41,894 bases of DNA from an uncultured Lachnospiraceae bacterium (GTDB taxonomy: Bacteria > Bacillota > Clostridia > Lachnospirales > Lachnospiraceae). The stretch is taken from the NCBI GenBank assembly GCA_944376125.1, contig CALWBQ010000042.1, positions 1 through 41,894 on the forward strand, given 5' to 3'. This document shows, in pieces, positions 16,526 to 24,359 of this stretch (position 1 is the first letter of the stretch; the number at the start of each line of letters is the position of its first letter). Under the pieces are notes generated by a model that worked only from the letters and a program-made list of their open reading frames with translations, did not search any database and was not told the origin of the DNA. A program made the translations under genes and the position numbers.

Positions 16526-17698
16526 ATGACACGAGAAGAATTTCTTCGCTTTCCAGTGATGACAAAACAGGAGCTGGCAGAGGCCGTCCAGACTGCCATC
16601 GGGCAGACGCGGGCCAGCCTGCAGCGATTCCCCGAAACATTCAAACACATTTTCAGCACCAGCGGCTTCTATACTGAAGCGCCCAATAATCAGTGGACCA
16701 ATGGCTTCTGGACAGGCCAACTGTGGCTTGCCTACGAATTTACCGGAGATCCCGCTTTTTCCCGCGCTGCCATGCTCCACACCGAGAGCTTCCGGCACCG
16801 CATTGAAGACCGGATCCAGACGGACACCCACGATCTTGGTTTTCTCTACAGTCCATCCTGCGTGGCTGCTTATAAACTCACAGGAGATATTCGGGCAAAG
16901 GAAACAGCTGTCATGGCTGCCAATGCGCTTTTAGAGCGTTTTCACGAAAAAGGCCAGTTCATCCAAGCATGGGGCAGACTGGATGAGCCTGGCAATTACC
17001 GTCTGATCATCGATTGTCTTCTAAACCTTCCGCTCCTCTATTGGGCCAGTGAAGAAACCGGTGACCCAACCTATGCTCAAAAAGCTGCCGCCCATGTCCG
17101 GACGGCTCTCAGCGTACTGATCCGTCCGGATCATTCTACCTATCACACCTTCTATTTTGACCCTGCCACCGGAAATCCCCTTCGCGGAGTCACCCACCAG
17201 GGATATTCCGCCGATTCCGCCTGGTCCAGGGGCCAGGCCTGGGGCGTGTACGGCATTGCCCTCAGCTACCGCTACACAAAAAATCCAGCGTACATTGACT
17301 TATTTGAAAAGGTGAGCGGGTATTTTCTCTCCCACCTTCCCCAGGATCTCATCCCATACTGGGACTTCATCTTTTCTGATGGGAGCAATGAGCCGAGAGA
17401 TTCATCCGCCGCCGCGGTGGCGGCCTGCGGCATGATGGAGATGGCGCAGTTTCTCCCTCCGGCAAAGTCCTCCTTTTATCTCGAAAGCGCCGGCAGGCTC
17501 ATAAAATCTCTCTATGAGCTTTGCGGGGCCAAAGATCCAGAAGCCTCTGACGGCCTCCTCCTTCACGGAGTGTACGGGAGAAAAACGCCCTATAACGACT
17601 GCATTGACCATGGAATCGATGAATGTAACCTCTGGGGAGACTATTTCTATATGGAAGGGCTGCGGCGGCTTTACGGAGACTGGAATCCTTACTGGTAA
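16526..17698 (+). CDS. ugl: GH88 unsaturated glucuronyl hydrolase
   Basis: 390 residues, full length for GH88. It removes the 4,5-unsaturated uronic acid from the non-reducing end of disaccharides made by polysaccharide lyases, especially from glycosaminoglycans. The two aspartates known as catalytic in Bacillus GL1 UGL are visible by motif: THDLGFLYSP (D103) and IIDCLLNLPLLYWA (D163). Other family marks are WTNGFWTGQLWLAYE, HQGYSADSAWSRGQAWGVYG and the C-terminal CNLWGDYFYMEGL. There is no signal peptide, so it is cytoplasmic. It is divergent from the binding-protein operon and shares its intergenic control region. It is the strongest evidence for the substrate class of the locus. Confidence 0.94.
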   Translation: MTREEFLRFPVMTKQELAEAVQTAIGQTRASLQRFPETFKHIFSTSGFYTEAPNNQWTNGFWTGQLWLAYEFTGDPAFSRAAMLHTESFRHRIEDRIQTDTHDLGFLYSPSCVAAYKLTGDIRAKETAVMAANALLERFHEKGQFIQAWGRLDEPGNYRLIIDCLLNLPLLYWASEETGDPTYAQKAAAHVRTALSVLIRPDHSTYHTFYFDPATGNPLRGVTHQGYSADSAWSRGQAWGVYGIALSYRYTKNPAYIDLFEKVSGYFLSHLPQDLIPYWDFIFSDGSNEPRDSSAAAVAACGMMEMAQFLPPAKSSFYLESAGRLIKSLYELCGAKDPEASDGLLLHGVYGRKTPYNDCIDHGIDECNLWGDYFYMEGLRRLYGDWNPYW

Positions 17699-17809
17699 TC
17701 TTCTGGGCATCCATACAACCTACGTTATAGAAATTTTGCAAAAATGTGGTAAACTACTAATTATAGACTACTACTAATTTACCCACGTTTTATAGCATTG
17801 GAGGAATGA

Positions 17810-18973
17810 ATGATGGATGCAATGTATGATCTGATTATTATAGGCGCCGGCCCGGCAGGATTGGCGGCCGGCATTTACGGCGGGCGTGCCCACTTAAAAA
17901 CCCTAATTTTGGAGAAGACCACCGTAGGCGGCAGAGCCTACACTACCAGGGAGATCGTCAACTATCCCGGTATTCCCAGCACCTCCGGACCGGATCTGAC
18001 TGAAAAGATGGCGGAGCATGCCAAGAGCTTCGGCGTGGAGATCAAGCGGGAACCTGTAAAGTCCATGGATGTAGACGGTGATACCAAGCTCATCAACACC
18101 AGGCGCCATCAGTACGGCGCCAAGGCAGTAATCATCGCCACCGGAACCTCCGCCCGCATCCTCGGCATCCCCGGCGAGCGGGAGCTGACCGGACAGGGCG
18201 TCGCCTACTGCGCCACCTGCGATGCAGAGTTTTTCCAGGATCAGCACGTGGTAGTCGTCGGCAGCGGCGACCAGGGCATCGAGGAGGGCATGTACATCAC
18301 CAAATTTGCCAGCCGTGTCACCGTCATCGTGCTCCACGATGAGGGGATCCTGGACTGCAATAAAGAGGCCGCCCAGAAAGCCTTCGCCAATCCCAAGATG
18401 GACTTTATCTGGAACAGCGTCCTCACAGAAGTCTGCGGCAAAGAGCAGGTGACCGGAGTCAAAATCAAAAATATCAAGACCGACGAGATCACCGATTATC
18501 CCTGCGACGGCGTCTTCTTCTTTGTGGGCATGATCCCGGAGACCAAATGGCTCCCTGAGTGCCTGGAAAAAGATTCCAGGGGCTGGCTCCACGTAAACGA
18601 CCGGATGGAGACCAATGTTCCAGGCGTCTACGCCGCCGGGGATGTGCGGGACAAATATCTCCGCCAGGTCTCCACAGCTATCTCCGACGGGGCTGTGGCC
18701 GCCACCGCCGCTGAGCGTTATATTGAAGATCTGGATTACTTCAGAGAGCAGGTTCTGGAAGCCAAAGAACCCGTGGTTCTGGGCTTCTGGAGCCCGGAAT
18801 ACCCCGGAAGCATAGACGCCATCGGCAACCTCTCAACCCCCTATCAGGTCATCGAGGTGGATGTGACAAGAAAGAAAGCCTGGGCCGACCGCTATCAGGT
18901 CTCACTAAATGAGAAAACGCCTGCCGCTGCTATTGTTGTAAAGCAGGGGCAGGCAGTTGAGCGGCTGCTGTAA
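17810..18973 (+). CDS. Thioredoxin reductase-like flavoprotein with degenerate Trx tail
   Basis: 387 residues. FAD site IIIGAGPAGLAAG (9-21), redox pair CATC (C134, C137) in VAYCATCDAEFF, and the C-terminal FAD motif GVYAAGDV: a thioredoxin reductase core. The NADPH half is atypical: VVVVGSGDQGIEEG instead of GGGxSA, and the usual HRRxxxR is replaced by VLHDEGILDCNKE. An NADPH-independent reductase, like the clostridial ferredoxin-dependent type, is therefore possible. Residues from about 322 on look like a shortened thioredoxin domain (VVLGFWSPEYPGS; KTPAAAIVVKQGQAVERL) with SPEY in place of CxxC but the cis-Pro kept. GGAGG at 17800-17804 serves ATG 17810 or 17813; either is possible. No clear promoter. 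Confidence 0.85.
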   Translation: MMDAMYDLIIIGAGPAGLAAGIYGGRAHLKTLILEKTTVGGRAYTTREIVNYPGIPSTSGPDLTEKMAEHAKSFGVEIKREPVKSMDVDGDTKLINTRRHQYGAKAVIIATGTSARILGIPGERELTGQGVAYCATCDAEFFQDQHVVVVGSGDQGIEEGMYITKFASRVTVIVLHDEGILDCNKEAAQKAFANPKMDFIWNSVLTEVCGKEQVTGVKIKNIKTDEITDYPCDGVFFFVGMIPETKWLPECLEKDSRGWLHVNDRMETNVPGVYAAGDVRDKYLRQVSTAISDGAVAATAAERYIEDLDYFREQVLEAKEPVVLGFWSPEYPGSIDAIGNLSTPYQVIEVDVTRKKAWADRYQVSLNEKTPAAAIVVKQGQAVERLL

Positions 18974-18989
18974 TCCACAGAAATGATCA

Positions 18990-19046
18990 GGCGCTGCTGC
19001 TGGAAATCAACACTTTTTCATTTCCCGCCTGACCAGCAGCAGCGCC
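18990..19046. repeat. 14-bp perfect inverted repeat
   Basis: GGCGCTGCTGCTGG (18990-19003) is repeated inverted as CCAGCAGCAGCGCC (19033-19046) across 29 nt that include the stop codon of the MATE remnant. There is no T-run on either strand. It may be a stem-loop that ends or protects the trxB-like or MATE transcripts. Confidence 0.45.
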
Positions 19047-19285
19047 AACACGCCTGACAGGCCATCTGCAATAGGTCCGGCCCAGAGAACTCCGTCAATT
19101 CCCCAGAACAGCGGAAAGATAATGACCAGCGGGAGCAGGAAAAACACTTGGCGGCTGAGAGATACCACGGTTCCGATCCCGCCTTTGCCAATGGACGGGA
19201 AAAACTGAGCGCATAGGATCTGGGCGCCGACAATAAATGTACAAAACAGAAAAATATGGAAATATCGGAGAGCAAAGTCAGAAAA
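19007..19285 (-). pseudogene. Truncated MATE-family efflux transporter (C-terminal ~90 residues)
   Basis: The translation from about 19282 to the stop at 19007 matches the end of MATE transporters: ALRYFHIFLFCTFIVGAQ, then QFFPSIGKGGIGTVVSLSRQ, VFFLLPLVIIFPLFWGIDG and WAGPIADGLSGVLALLLVRR. A whole MATE protein has about 450 residues; the first 350 or so are missing. The residues before it in the same frame are encoded by the palindromic element at 19285-19490 and are not MATE-like. No other MATE part is present in the window. So this is a gene remnant, cut at the junction with the mobile-element-like sequence. Confidence 0.75.
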
Positions 19286-19490
19286 TTTTCCATCCAAGTC
19301 AAAGCCACCGACTTGGCCGGTGGCTTGATTTGACCCTATAAGGGTCTTTTCCGGCACTGGAATCTAAAGACTCATCGATATGGGGCGTCAATCGCAACAT
19401 CATTTACCCACTAAGTCCTAAAGGACTTACCTTTTTCTACTTTGCTTTACTGACTCACCTGCATAGCGGGGAGGTATTTTTAATGTGACA
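19285..19490. mobile_element. Palindrome-rich IS200/IS605-like end remnant
   Basis: About 200 bp of non-coding sequence with three compact hairpins: AAGCCACCG/CGGTGGCTT (19302-19310 with 19318-19326), GACCCT/AGGGTC (19332-19337 with 19341-19346) and TAAGTCCT/AGGACTTA (19412-19419 with 19422-19429). Such subterminal hairpins are typical of IS200/IS605 family ends and of the overlapping RNA of their TnpB genes. No transposase ORF remains. It abuts the truncated MATE gene. The family assignment rests on structure and general familiarity, not an alignment. Confidence 0.4.
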
Positions 19491-19495
19491 CAATA

Positions 19496-19534
19496 AGCGC
19501 CGGATAAGGCAATGAAAACACCTTATCCGGCGCT
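19496..19534 (-). terminator. cstA terminator-like hairpin
   Basis: AGCGCCGGATAAGG (19496-19509) pairs perfectly with CCTTATCCGGCGCT (19521-19534), 12 nt behind the cstA stop codon. The stem is strong, but the T-run that follows on the minus strand is poor (TATTGTG). Confidence 0.65.
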
Positions 19535-19546
19535 CGTCGTATCAAG

Positions 19547-21232
19547 CTAAACAGATTTCTTTTTCACAAGCTCTCTGCCAGAAGTAACTACGATTGTCAC
19601 GCCGAGAATCAACAGCAGCACCGCCACAATCAGCTGCAGACCTTCGACCATAAACATCCCTGTTCCGGCTGCAAATGCGCTGACTAATGCAGCAAATCTC
19701 TGCACTAATGCTGTAAACGTTACAACCAGCATAATGACAAATGGAGGAATCAGCGTTCGCATCTCCCTGCCGGTAACTTTCAGAAATACGCAGAGTGTTA
19801 TCAGGACGAGGGCACTCAGCAGCTGATTTGCACTCCCAAACAGAGGCCAGATATTGGAATATCCAACTTGCGTCAAAATATATCCAAACACCAGCGTAAC
19901 AAAAGTCGCAAAATATTTGCTGCAGAGTAATCTTCTCCACCCCTCTGCATGATCCATATCATCAATGCTGAACAGTTCCTGGAAAGACATTCGCCCAATT
20001 CTTGCAACTGAGTCCAGTGTAGTAAATGCCAATGCTGACACACACATAGTCATAAAGCTCTGGGCAGCAAATACTGGGACTCCAAACATTTCCAAAAATC
20101 CTGCCACACCTGAAGAAAAAATCTGGAATGGCGTTCCTACTGCCGCTGTTCCGTCAGCGCTCGCTGCCGCACCGGCTACACAGAGTGCAATGACTGCCAA
20201 AAGGCTTTCCAAAACCATTGCGCCATATCCGACCTTCAGCATATCTTTCTCGTTCGAAATCGTTTTGGAGGATGTTCCGGAAGATACCAGACTGTGAAAT
20301 CCTGATACAGCGCCGCAGGCAACTGTCACAAATAAAATTGGGAACAGTGTTCCCAGACTCTCATTTTCGAATCCAGTGAAGGCCGGCAGATTCATGGACG
20401 GATGGGCAAAAAGCAGGCCCAGCACTGCACCAATGATCATTCCAATAAACATAAAGGTTGACATGTAATCCCGCGGCTGCATCAAAAACCACATAGGCAG
20501 CACTGCCGCCAAGAAAATATAAGCAAATGCAATATATACCCACATTTCCTTACCGAGAATTACCGGGAGGTTCATCCCGCACACAAAAGCGAGTATTGTG
20601 CATATAAGCCCAAATACCATTTCTTTCCATCCGCTAAATTTCAGTTTTCTTTGAACCAGCCCAAAAATTGCGGCAAACAAAATAAAAAAAAGAGAAATAC
20701 TTCCGGCAGCACCGTTGACTGCCGCATTTTCAGCCAGCACTGCCACACCATCCTTCACCACATAGGCATTGAACGTATCCGCCACCATATCTGCAAATGC
20801 CGCCATAACAATCAGTGTAAACAGCCAGCAGAATCCGAGAAACAGTTTGCGTCCTGTTTTTCCGATATATGTTTCAATCAGAAGTCCCATAGATTTTCCA
20901 TCATTTTTTACGCTGGCATACAACGCTCCAAAGTCTGTTACAGCGCCGAAAAAAATGCCGCCCAAAATTATCCACAAAAAGACTGGAATCCACCCAAATG
21001 CAGCAGCCTGGATCGCTCCAGTGACAGGCCCGGCACCTGCAATAGACGAAAACTGATGCGCAAACACCGTCCATCCGTCTGTCGGCACATAGTCCTGCCC
21101 ATCATTATGTATCACCGCAGGCGTTTTTGCCTGCGGGTCAATTCCCCACTTTTTGGCCAGCCAGCGCCCGTACAGTGCATACCCTGCGGTCAAACAGCAT
21201 GCGGCAATCAGTACAATTACAAGCGTATTCAT
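19547..21232 (-). CDS. cstA: CstA-family carbon starvation transporter
   Basis: 561 residues, polytopic membrane protein with about 14-16 TM segments. Family marks are the N-terminal YGRWLAKKWGIDPQAKTPAV, DGQDYVPTDGWTVFAHQFSS, the highly conserved IAGAGPVTGAIQAAAFGWIP, and later FHSLVSSGTSSKTI and TLDSVARIGRMSFQEL. CstA proteins are reported as pyruvate or peptide/amino-acid uptake systems in other bacteria. Here the gene sits alone behind a T-box leader, so its expression should respond to uncharged tRNA, which argues for an amino-acid or peptide substrate. RBS AAAGGAGAG precedes the start. Ends at the hairpin 19496-19534. Confidence 0.93.
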   Translation of the reverse strand: MNTLVIVLIAACCLTAGYALYGRWLAKKWGIDPQAKTPAVIHNDGQDYVPTDGWTVFAHQFSSIAGAGPVTGAIQAAAFGWIPVFLWIILGGIFFGAVTDFGALYASVKNDGKSMGLLIETYIGKTGRKLFLGFCWLFTLIVMAAFADMVADTFNAYVVKDGVAVLAENAAVNGAAGSISLFFILFAAIFGLVQRKLKFSGWKEMVFGLICTILAFVCGMNLPVILGKEMWVYIAFAYIFLAAVLPMWFLMQPRDYMSTFMFIGMIIGAVLGLLFAHPSMNLPAFTGFENESLGTLFPILFVTVACGAVSGFHSLVSSGTSSKTISNEKDMLKVGYGAMVLESLLAVIALCVAGAAASADGTAAVGTPFQIFSSGVAGFLEMFGVPVFAAQSFMTMCVSALAFTTLDSVARIGRMSFQELFSIDDMDHAEGWRRLLCSKYFATFVTLVFGYILTQVGYSNIWPLFGSANQLLSALVLITLCVFLKVTGREMRTLIPPFVIMLVVTFTALVQRFAALVSAFAAGTGMFMVEGLQLIVAVLLLILGVTIVVTSGRELVKKKSV

Positions 21233-21261
21233 AATTCTCCACTCTCCTTTTGTTATAAAAT

Positions 21262-21299
21262 AAAAAACGCCCTCTGACAGATCACTCTGTCAGAAGACG
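21262..21299 (-). terminator. T-box terminator hairpin
   Basis: On the minus strand CGTCTTCTGACAGA pairs with TCTGTCAGAGGGCG (14 pairs, two or three of them G-U type) around a GTGA loop, followed by TTTTTTATTTT. It stands between the T-box sequence and the cstA start, so it is the conditional terminator. Confidence 0.9.
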
Positions 21300-21612
21300 A
21301 AATATTTTTTCCGCGTTACCACTTCTCTTGCCGGACTTCCGGCCGCTCACTCCCGTCGTCCATTATCCTCCCCTTGCGAGACTGCGCCGTCCACTGCGGC
21401 TGTCTCCAGTAAGTTGGCTGGATTAACAGGTTTCCCTATAACGTGGGAATTCCGGTCCAGGTTACAAATTCTAATTTTCACCCGACTGCTCGCAGGGGAT
21501 GGCTGCCCGACTATGCAGTTCCCTCACACCGGCCGGGAACTCTCTGAATGCATCTCTGTCTGGAAAGTCTTGTCCTGTTCTTCGCATTTGTTTTCATTAT
21601 TTTGATCAATTT
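21262..21612 (-). ncRNA. T-box riboswitch leader of cstA
   Basis: The minus-strand leader of about 350 nt contains the T-box core GAAGTGGTAACGCGG (within 21311-21329), the antiterminator element that pairs with the tRNA acceptor end; its TGGT bulge fits a tRNA with discriminator A. A 5' Stem I region follows the promoter (AGGACAAGAC near the start; a GGTGTGAGGG distal loop; TAGAATTTGTAACCTGG on the 3' side). The specifier codon is not certain: UUU (Phe) directly after GAA is one reading, GUA (Val) another. The leader ends in a strong terminator. When the cognate tRNA is uncharged, antitermination would let cstA be transcribed. Confidence 0.9.
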
Positions 21613-21618
21613 TGTCTC

Positions 21619-21646
21619 ATTATAGCTCAAAATTTTAAAATGTCAA
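21619..21646 (-). promoter_or_regulatory. cstA / T-box promoter
   Basis: On the minus strand a perfect TTGACA (21641-21646), a 16-nt spacer and a perfect TATAAT (21619-21624). It places the transcript start near 21612, at the head of the T-box. Confidence 0.85.
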
Positions 21647-21668
21647 GAAAATCTTTTAAAATCTGCGC

Positions 21669-21683
21669 GCTGACTAGGTCAGC
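21669..21683 (-). terminator. Weak hairpin behind ldcA
   Basis: GCTGAC-CTA-GTCAGC on the minus strand, 3 nt past the ldcA stop, followed by GCGCAGATTTTAAAAG. The stem is short and the T-run interrupted, so it may only partly terminate the opp-ldcA transcript before the cstA promoter. Confidence 0.35.
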
Positions 21684-21686
21684 ATA

Positions 21687-22625
21687 TTATTTCTTCTGAA
21701 ACTCAATTTTTCCGCTGTCTGCATCCATACGGCACCAGGCGCCAATTGGCAGAGTCCCCGTGGGAGCACAGTGCCCCACCTGAAGCCCGGCAAGCACCGG
21801 AATGCCGAAACGGCTGAATTTGTCTCTCAAAAATTCCTGAACCAGGTACTCTTCACCGTACTTGTTGGTACAGCCGGAATAGTCCCCCAATAGAATTCCT
21901 CTGACGCCCTCAAAAAAGCCGGCATTCTCCATCTGCGTCAGATACATATCCAATGAGGCGATGGGTTCATCTACATCCTCTAAAAATACGATCGCTCCTT
22001 TTGCGTCCGGCTGGTAGAAGGTTCCCATCATTCGTCCCATAACCGTGACATTTCCTCCCAGGAGCCGCCCTTCTGCAGTTCCTCCGGTGATGGCCTCGAA
22101 GGGATGCGGCTGACCATCCTCCCCGGAATCATTCTGAAATTCCAGGCAGTCCCATTCCCCTATAGTATTTAGGAAGCTGGTTCTGGTGTACTCATCATAT
22201 TTTTCCAGGATATTGGAACTGACCATAGGGCCGTGGTAGGTGACAAAACCACACGTTTGGGCAAATGCATTCAGCAGATTTGTGATGTCTGAGTATCCGA
22301 CAAAGACCTTGGGATTCTCCCGGATCAGATCGTAATCCAGGTACCGCATTACCTGAGAGCTGCCATACCCGCCGCGAATACAAATAATCCCGTCAATTTC
22401 GGGATCCGCAAACATCTCATTCAGGTCATTTGCCCGCTCCCTGCCGCTGCCAGCCAGATATCCGTGAAAGTTCTTTTCTTCTTCCAGGACCCGGGCCGTC
22501 TTGACCCGGTAGCCCAATTCTTCTAAGCGCTTAACGCACCTTTCTACTCTCTCTTTCCCCATAGGAAAGGCAGGGGCTGCAATGCCTATGCAGCCCCCTC
22601 TTTGCAATGTCCTTGGATATATCAT
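21687..22625 (-). CDS. ldcA: LD-carboxypeptidase, peptidase family S66
   Basis: 312 residues, full-length S66 serine peptidase that cleaves the L-D bond of murein tetrapeptides (or detoxifies microcin-like adducts in MccF relatives). The catalytic triad is visible: S112 in VGYSDITNLL, E216 in IVFLEDVDEP and H285 in LQVGHCAPTGTLPIG, matching the spacing known for LdcA. Other family marks are GIAAPAF at the N-terminus and IRGGYGSSQVMRYLD. No signal peptide, so cytoplasmic. It is the last gene of the opp operon, starting 4 nt after the oppA stop, so the transporter may import peptidoglycan peptides that this enzyme trims; that link is inference. Confidence 0.93.
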   Translation of the reverse strand: MIYPRTLQRGGCIGIAAPAFPMGKERVERCVKRLEELGYRVKTARVLEEEKNFHGYLAGSGRERANDLNEMFADPEIDGIICIRGGYGSSQVMRYLDYDLIRENPKVFVGYSDITNLLNAFAQTCGFVTYHGPMVSSNILEKYDEYTRTSFLNTIGEWDCLEFQNDSGEDGQPHPFEAITGGTAEGRLLGGNVTVMGRMMGTFYQPDAKGAIVFLEDVDEPIASLDMYLTQMENAGFFEGVRGILLGDYSGCTNKYGEEYLVQEFLRDKFSRFGIPVLAGLQVGHCAPTGTLPIGAWCRMDADSGKIEFQKK

Positions 22626-22629
22626 TTTA

Positions 22630-24312
22630 CTATTCCTGTGCGATTGATACGTTTCTAAACAGAGGATGGCCGGAAATATCGCAGGTAAAGCCCTGGATAT
22701 ACGGTTTTACCAAAGCCATAGTATTGCGGTAATAGATCGGCATTACCGGCATCTCATCGATCAGCATCTTCTCCATCTCAACAAACAGTTCCATACGGGC
22801 ATTATTGTCTACCAGCGTAGCTGCCTCTTCCAGCATATCATTGTACTGGAGTGCCACATCGCTTCTCCAGCGGCATTCTTTTTCCATACGGCTCTTGCTG
22901 AAAATGCTCAGGTTGGTGTTGGGATCCGGATAGCTTCCGGTCCATCCGTCAAATGCGATATCAAAGTTCCCTGCCGCGTGCTCATCCCAGTAAACTTTAG
23001 ACTCATAGGTTACAATCTCAACCTCGACTCCCAGATTTTCCTTCCACATTGACTGGAGGATCTGAGCTTTATCTTTGTTTTCCTTGGTATTGGTAATAAT
23101 AAGCTGGAGAGTGGGCAGACCCTCACCATTGGGGTAACCCGCATCTGCCAAAAGCTGTTTTGCGGCCTCTACATCCTCTGTCAGAAGATTATTCCCTACC
23201 TTTGTCCGGAAATCCTCTGCCTCATCCGCATACGGGATGCCGTAGGGAACGAATGCATAGGCTGACTTAGGCTTGCTGGGAACAGCCACCTGATTGATCG
23301 TATCGCGGGTAATCGCCATAGACAGCGCATTCCTTACCTCTTTCGTCATGTACTCCTTCTCGCAGTTAAAGTCATAATAGGAGGTTCCAATCAGATCGTA
23401 GCTGTGCAGCTCCTCGCTGCCGTCATACTGGGTCATGGCCTGGGTCTCGATAGAGCCGCCGCTCATGGCATCCACATCCCCTGCATTGTATGCAGACAAT
23501 GCAGCCTCTGCCTGCTCAATAAACACCATATCCACGCCATCAATAGCTACCTGATCAGCAAATACATAGTTTGGATTCTTTCTCAGGATATAGCTCTCCT
23601 GAGGATTCAATTCTGCCAGCATGAACGGGCCGTTGCAGACATAGGTATCTGCAGACTTCGTCCACACCTCAGCTCCCTCTACCACATCCTTTTTCACAGG
23701 AGCAAAGTTAGAAGCAGCCGTCAAATGCACAAAGTAAGCTGTCGGATTCTCCAGAACTACCTCCAGAGTCGTATCATCAATAGCCTTCACACCCACTTCA
23801 TCCTCTGTACACTCACCGTAATTGTACGCTTCACCATTCTTAATGACATACAGTTCAAATGCCGCCGGGGAAGCAGTATCTTCTTTCAAAGTGCGCTTCC
23901 AGGAATACTCAAAATCTGCTGCCGTAAGGGGAGATCCATCCGACCATTTCAGCCCGTCTCTCAGCTTAAAGGTATAAGTAAGGCCGTCCTCTGATACTGT
24001 ATAGCTCTCCGCGCATGCCGGCTCCACGCCTGTGCCGTCTGCTGTATACTGGTACAAGCCTGTAAACAGATTCAGCAGGACATTGGAAGAAGCTGCATAG
24101 TTATTCATGTTTGGATCCAGAGTCTCTGGCTCTCCTGCCATAACGTATTTGATCACATTGCCCTCAGCTTCCCCCGAAGTGCTTCCGCTCTCAGCAGCAG
24201 TCTCACTTCCGGATGTTCCGGACGATTCCGTTCCTGACTGGCCGCCGCAGCCTGCAAGCAGAGCCATCGCCATCACAGAGACCAGAGCCATGTTCAGCCA
24301 TCTCTTTTTCAT
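22630..24312 (-). CDS. oppA: Oligopeptide-binding lipoprotein OppA
   Basis: 560 residues, family-5 extracellular solute-binding protein. Lipoprotein signal with lipobox LAGC (C22), then a Ser/Thr/Gly/Glu linker, then typical OppA motifs: YVMAGEPETLDPNMNNYAAS, CAESYTVSEDGLTYTFKLRD, LKWSDGSPLTAADFEYSWKR and FDIAFDGWTGSYPDPNTNL. It delivers peptides to OppBC. GAGGAGG precedes the start at 24312. It comes after the ATPase genes in the order oppB-C-D-F-A-ldcA. Peptide class not readable; the downstream ldcA suggests cell-wall peptides. Confidence 0.94.
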   Translation of the reverse strand: MKKRWLNMALVSVMAMALLAGCGGQSGTESSGTSGSETAAESGSTSGEAEGNVIKYVMAGEPETLDPNMNNYAASSNVLLNLFTGLYQYTADGTGVEPACAESYTVSEDGLTYTFKLRDGLKWSDGSPLTAADFEYSWKRTLKEDTASPAAFELYVIKNGEAYNYGECTEDEVGVKAIDDTTLEVVLENPTAYFVHLTAASNFAPVKKDVVEGAEVWTKSADTYVCNGPFMLAELNPQESYILRKNPNYVFADQVAIDGVDMVFIEQAEAALSAYNAGDVDAMSGGSIETQAMTQYDGSEELHSYDLIGTSYYDFNCEKEYMTKEVRNALSMAITRDTINQVAVPSKPKSAYAFVPYGIPYADEAEDFRTKVGNNLLTEDVEAAKQLLADAGYPNGEGLPTLQLIITNTKENKDKAQILQSMWKENLGVEVEIVTYESKVYWDEHAAGNFDIAFDGWTGSYPDPNTNLSIFSKSRMEKECRWRSDVALQYNDMLEEAATLVDNNARMELFVEMEKMLIDEMPVMPIYYRNTMALVKPYIQGFTCDISGHPLFRNVSIAQE

Positions 24313-24359
24313 AATAGATTCCTCCTCACTTTTTATTCGCCTTAAGGCGTTTGAAACAT

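Noticed and set aside
17736..17766. Promoter for the thioredoxin reductase-like gene (TTGCAA ... TTATAG)
   Set aside because: Spacing is 19 nt and the -10 is poor. A repeated CTACTAATT (17754-17762, 17771-17779) is present but I cannot tie it to a known operator.
19286..19357. N-terminal extension of the MATE-like frame starting MPEKTLIG
   Set aside because: These residues are encoded by the palindromic element and have no MATE character. They are a chance continuation of the frame, not the true start of a protein.
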